In this document: positions 61,805-64,000 of the stretch, piece by piece
How the letters are laid out: the number at the start of each line of letters is the position of its first letter
Position numbering within the stretch: the stretch's first letter is position 1
From: Actinomycetes bacterium
GTDB lineage: Bacteria; Actinomycetota; Acidimicrobiia; Acidimicrobiales; Acidimicrobiaceae
Direction: 5' to 3'
Assembly (NCBI GenBank): GCA_021785255.1
Contig: JAJYGA010000110.1
Coordinates: 1 to 64,000 of the forward strand
Length of the DNA: 64,000 nucleotides
Position numbers and translations under genes: made by a program
The notes under the pieces: generated by a model
The model's input: the letters and a program-made list of their open reading frames with translations, nothing else
What the model was told of the DNA's origin: nothing
Database searches by the model: none

Positions 61805-61855
61805 GCCACGCTAGAAAGCATCAAGCAGTACGTGGCTAATCATCGAGACGTTTGA
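61805..61855 (+). pseudogene. 3' remnant of tnpA (ATLESIKQYVANHRDV*)
   Basis: Matches the Y1-transposase catalytic-Tyr helix motif (compare APLEIVKKYVENQ in the intact TnpA). Confidence 0.75.
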
Positions 61856-61999
61856 GTGCAGTTCTAGGGGTTTTTTACCCCAGTTATGCTCTACATCCCC
61901 ATGGCTAAAGCCAGGGGCATTGTGCCCGATAACCGCACTTTGGTAAAGGATCAAACTATTTGAGCCGATGAGTTCTCTGGCCTTACTTTCAGCTAGGGG

Positions 62000-62776
62000 T
62001 TGTTCGTGTTTTCAGAACTTTCTTTAGAGACTAGACGCTCGCCAGGTTGTAACGAAACCTGTAGCGAGACAGATTTTGCGAATGAAATCACCATGGCTTT
62101 TCAGCCCATTGTGGACCTTGTTCGCAAGGAGATATTTGCTTTTGAAGCTCTTGTGAGAGGTCTAGACGGAAGGTCCGCTGCCGAAGTACTGTTGCAAGTG
62201 GATGAAACAAACATGTTTGCGTTCGACCAGGCATGTCGCGTTATGGCAATCAAGCAAGCTTCTTTGCTCAAGATGGACACAAGATTGAGCATTAACTTCA
62301 TACCAGATGCCGTCTATGAACCTCAAAGCTGCATACGTGCTACTTTGGAGGTAAGTGAGGAGTACTGTTTCCCTAAAGATCACTTAATCTTTGAGGTGTT
62401 GGAGGGAGAACGTGTTACATCTCGAGAACATTTAGCATCAATCTTCTCTGCTTACTCATCTTTGGGTTTCATGACCGCACTCGACGATTTTGGGGAGGGA
62501 TACTCGGGATTGAACCATCTTCTTAGGCTGAGACCCGATATTCTCAAGATCGACATGGCTATCGTGAGAGGTATCGATCTTGACGATCGTAAACGTTCGA
62601 TAATGCGAGCAATGGTTGGACTAACTAAAGATCTGGGCATAAGGTTAATTGCTGAAGGTGTGGAAACAGAGGATGAAGTAATGACCTTGAGAGAACTTGG
62701 AGTGGAGTTATTTCAAGGTTACGTTGTCGCGCGTCCCGCAGTGGGAGTACTGCCCTCACCGAGGCTTTGGTTCTAG
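62000..62776 (+). CDS. Stand-alone EAL-domain protein (predicted c-di-GMP phosphodiesterase)
   Basis: FEALVRG; FEVLEGERV; ALDDFGEGYSGLNHL; LIAEGVETEDE; FQGYVVARP. Confidence 0.9.
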   Translation: MFVFSELSLETRRSPGCNETCSETDFANEITMAFQPIVDLVRKEIFAFEALVRGLDGRSAAEVLLQVDETNMFAFDQACRVMAIKQASLLKMDTRLSINFIPDAVYEPQSCIRATLEVSEEYCFPKDHLIFEVLEGERVTSREHLASIFSAYSSLGFMTALDDFGEGYSGLNHLLRLRPDILKIDMAIVRGIDLDDRKRSIMRAMVGLTKDLGIRLIAEGVETEDEVMTLRELGVELFQGYVVARPAVGVLPSPRLWF

Positions 62777-63094
62777 TCGACTAGAACTGAGAACTGGGTG
62801 TATCCGCAAAAGCTTTCTACCCAAAACTGGTGTTACAACAGGATCTCAGGTGTAAATTTGACGTCTCAGAGTCGTCGACTCAAGCCTTTTCGTCAGAGGG
62901 ATCACGCATATATTGCGGTGTTTTTATGATTTGGACGAGTTCAGCCAACGGCTTGGAGATTCTCAATGATCCGGTTGTAAGACAAGTTCTAAAGAGCAGC
63001 GCCTAAATAAAATTGGTGAGACTACGGCCTTTGTTCGTTCAGACCAACTGACAAGTTACAGACATTATGAGTCGAGGGACCCTTGTACAGTTCC

Positions 63095-63712
63095 TTATAA
63101 TCGAGCCTGCCTCCGAAGTAGTTTTATGCTATGGTAACTGACCACGAGTGAAATGAGGACTGCAACGATTGGATCAAGCCAGTAAAATCCATTGGTAGCA
63201 GCGATGATCCCACCAGTTACGGCCACGGCCAAAGCGGCTGCCGCATCGGATATGGTATCCAGGAGCGCCGCCCGACGGTTGAGGTGGACGCCATCGTTCT
63301 CGTCATCGTCTCCATCTACTAAGATGGATGCACCAAACCCCATTACCACTGCAACCACTGCGCTAACGATGAGAATCTGTACACCTTGCACGGGGTGGCT
63401 TTTGTGCAAGAGCCGAACAGTGGACCAAAAGATGATGGTCAGATTCAGGATAAGAAGCCATGTGATATTGACCACCGCGGCCAACGTAGGAAGTCTTGAT
63501 ACTGGTCGTTTCAGACTGATCCGTATCGCCATTAAAGACAGAGCAATGCCGGCCGCATCTGCGAGGCAGTCGACTCCCTCGGCTAGGACGCTCAGCGAGT
63601 GAGAGGTGGATCCTACTACCAAAAGCGATGCGAACAGGATCAGATTAAGACCAAGTACCACCAAGAGTCGTGCCGAAACTGATGTCGATCCGAAATTACC
63701 GAGAAAGGGCAC
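63095..63712 (-). CDS. Cation diffusion facilitator-type transporter
   Basis: Multiple TM segments; SHSLSVLAEGVDCLADAAGIALSLMAIRIS; LLDTISDAAAALAVAVTGGIIAATNGFYWLDPIVAVLIS. Confidence 0.8.
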   Translation of the reverse strand: MPFLGNFGSTSVSARLLVVLGLNLILFASLLVVGSTSHSLSVLAEGVDCLADAAGIALSLMAIRISLKRPVSRLPTLAAVVNITWLLILNLTIIFWSTVRLLHKSHPVQGVQILIVSAVVAVVMGFGASILVDGDDDENDGVHLNRRAALLDTISDAAAALAVAVTGGIIAATNGFYWLDPIVAVLISLVVSYHSIKLLRRQARL

Positions 63713-63989
63713 CTTTTGCCTCCTTGGCTGCGTAAAACACCAAAATATACCCTGCGGCTGGATCTGCCCACCACCAACCCATGGTTGCGTTCAACGTCAA
63801 ACCTACAAGAACAGCGGTTGCTAGAACTCCATCTACGAAGGTGACACGTCCTTCGGTCTCAAGTACGGGGTTCTGTAGCGTCTTTCCAGCTTTGGCCTTC
63901 CCGGCTGCGAGGAGAAACATTACTGCAGCAGTTAGTAATGTCCAGACTATGCCGATAGAGCTGTGACGGGAGTGGAATCCACTTAGCAA
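63696..63989 (-). CDS. C-terminal part of a second cation transporter (probably continues beyond the window edge)
   Basis: SSIGIVWTLLTAAVMFLLAAGKAKAGKTLQNPVLETEGRVTFVDGVLATAVLVGLTLNATMGWWWADPAAGYILV; overlaps the start of the next gene by 17 nt. Confidence 0.7.
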   Translation of the reverse strand: MLSGFHSRHSSIGIVWTLLTAAVMFLLAAGKAKAGKTLQNPVLETEGRVTFVDGVLATAVLVGLTLNATMGWWWADPAAGYILVFYAAKEAKGALSR

Positions 63990-64000
63990 GACGATACTGC

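Larger units (their letters stand above)
61511..61917. mobile_element. Internally deleted IS200/IS605 derivative retaining right end/omegaRNA module, tnpB 3' part, tnpA 3' part and left-end hairpin
   Basis: Reverse complement of 61511-61792 aligns with 41289-41572 of the intact element; a tnpA tail on the + strand follows, then CCCCATGGCTAAAGCCAGGGG. Confidence 0.85.

Noticed and set aside
62930-63007. Short frame MIWTSSANGLEILNDPVVRQVLKSSA* resembling the start of PPOX-type proteins
   Set aside because: Only about 26 residues before a stop; similarity too weak to call a pseudogene.
1-64000. CRISPR arrays, rRNA and tRNA genes
   Set aside because: No regularly spaced repeats, rRNA-like sequence, or convincing tRNA cloverleaf was found by eye; a tRNAscan run would be the decisive test.

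Overview
The window is about 64 kb of a mid-GC actinobacterial chromosome. Gene content and order are consistent with Acidimicrobiia (inference only). Most of it is a conserved housekeeping backbone on the + strand: rpsB-tsf-pyrH-frr-cdsA-dxr-rseP-ispG-proS-rimP-nusA-ylxR-infB-rbfA-truB-ribF-rpsO-pnp, dapB-dapA-rnj-ftsK, a D,D-carboxypeptidase, thrB-rimO-pgsA, cinA-recA-miaB, miaA-dapF-hflX-dapC-dapD, divergent lexA/LysM gene-nrdR, then metabolic genes. The accessory signal lies in three places. (1) Three IS200/IS605-type right ends occur: a TnpB C-terminus with its right end at the left edge (1-172); a complete divergent tnpA/tnpB element (about 39.5-41.57 kb); and an internally deleted derivative (about 61.51-61.92 kb) that keeps the tnpB 3' part plus right end (the predicted omegaRNA/reRNA module) and the tnpA 3' tail plus an end hairpin. 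This guide-bearing MITE-like element is the best candidate for something unusual. (2) About 7.2 kb of cargo (NTF2-like protein, MocR/YczE pair, nitrilase, IS element) sits between pgsA and cinA. (3) A GC-rich metallo-beta-lactamase-fold gene lies at 1.9-2.7 kb. Other observations: palindromic SOS-box-like sites at recA and lexA, an apparent non-AUG start for dapF, a perfect 102-bp tandem repeat in infB, a long disordered CdsA N-terminus, and hairpins in the rpsB and pnp leaders. No CRISPR array, rRNA or convincing tRNA was seen. All calls come from reading the sequence; no database search was run.
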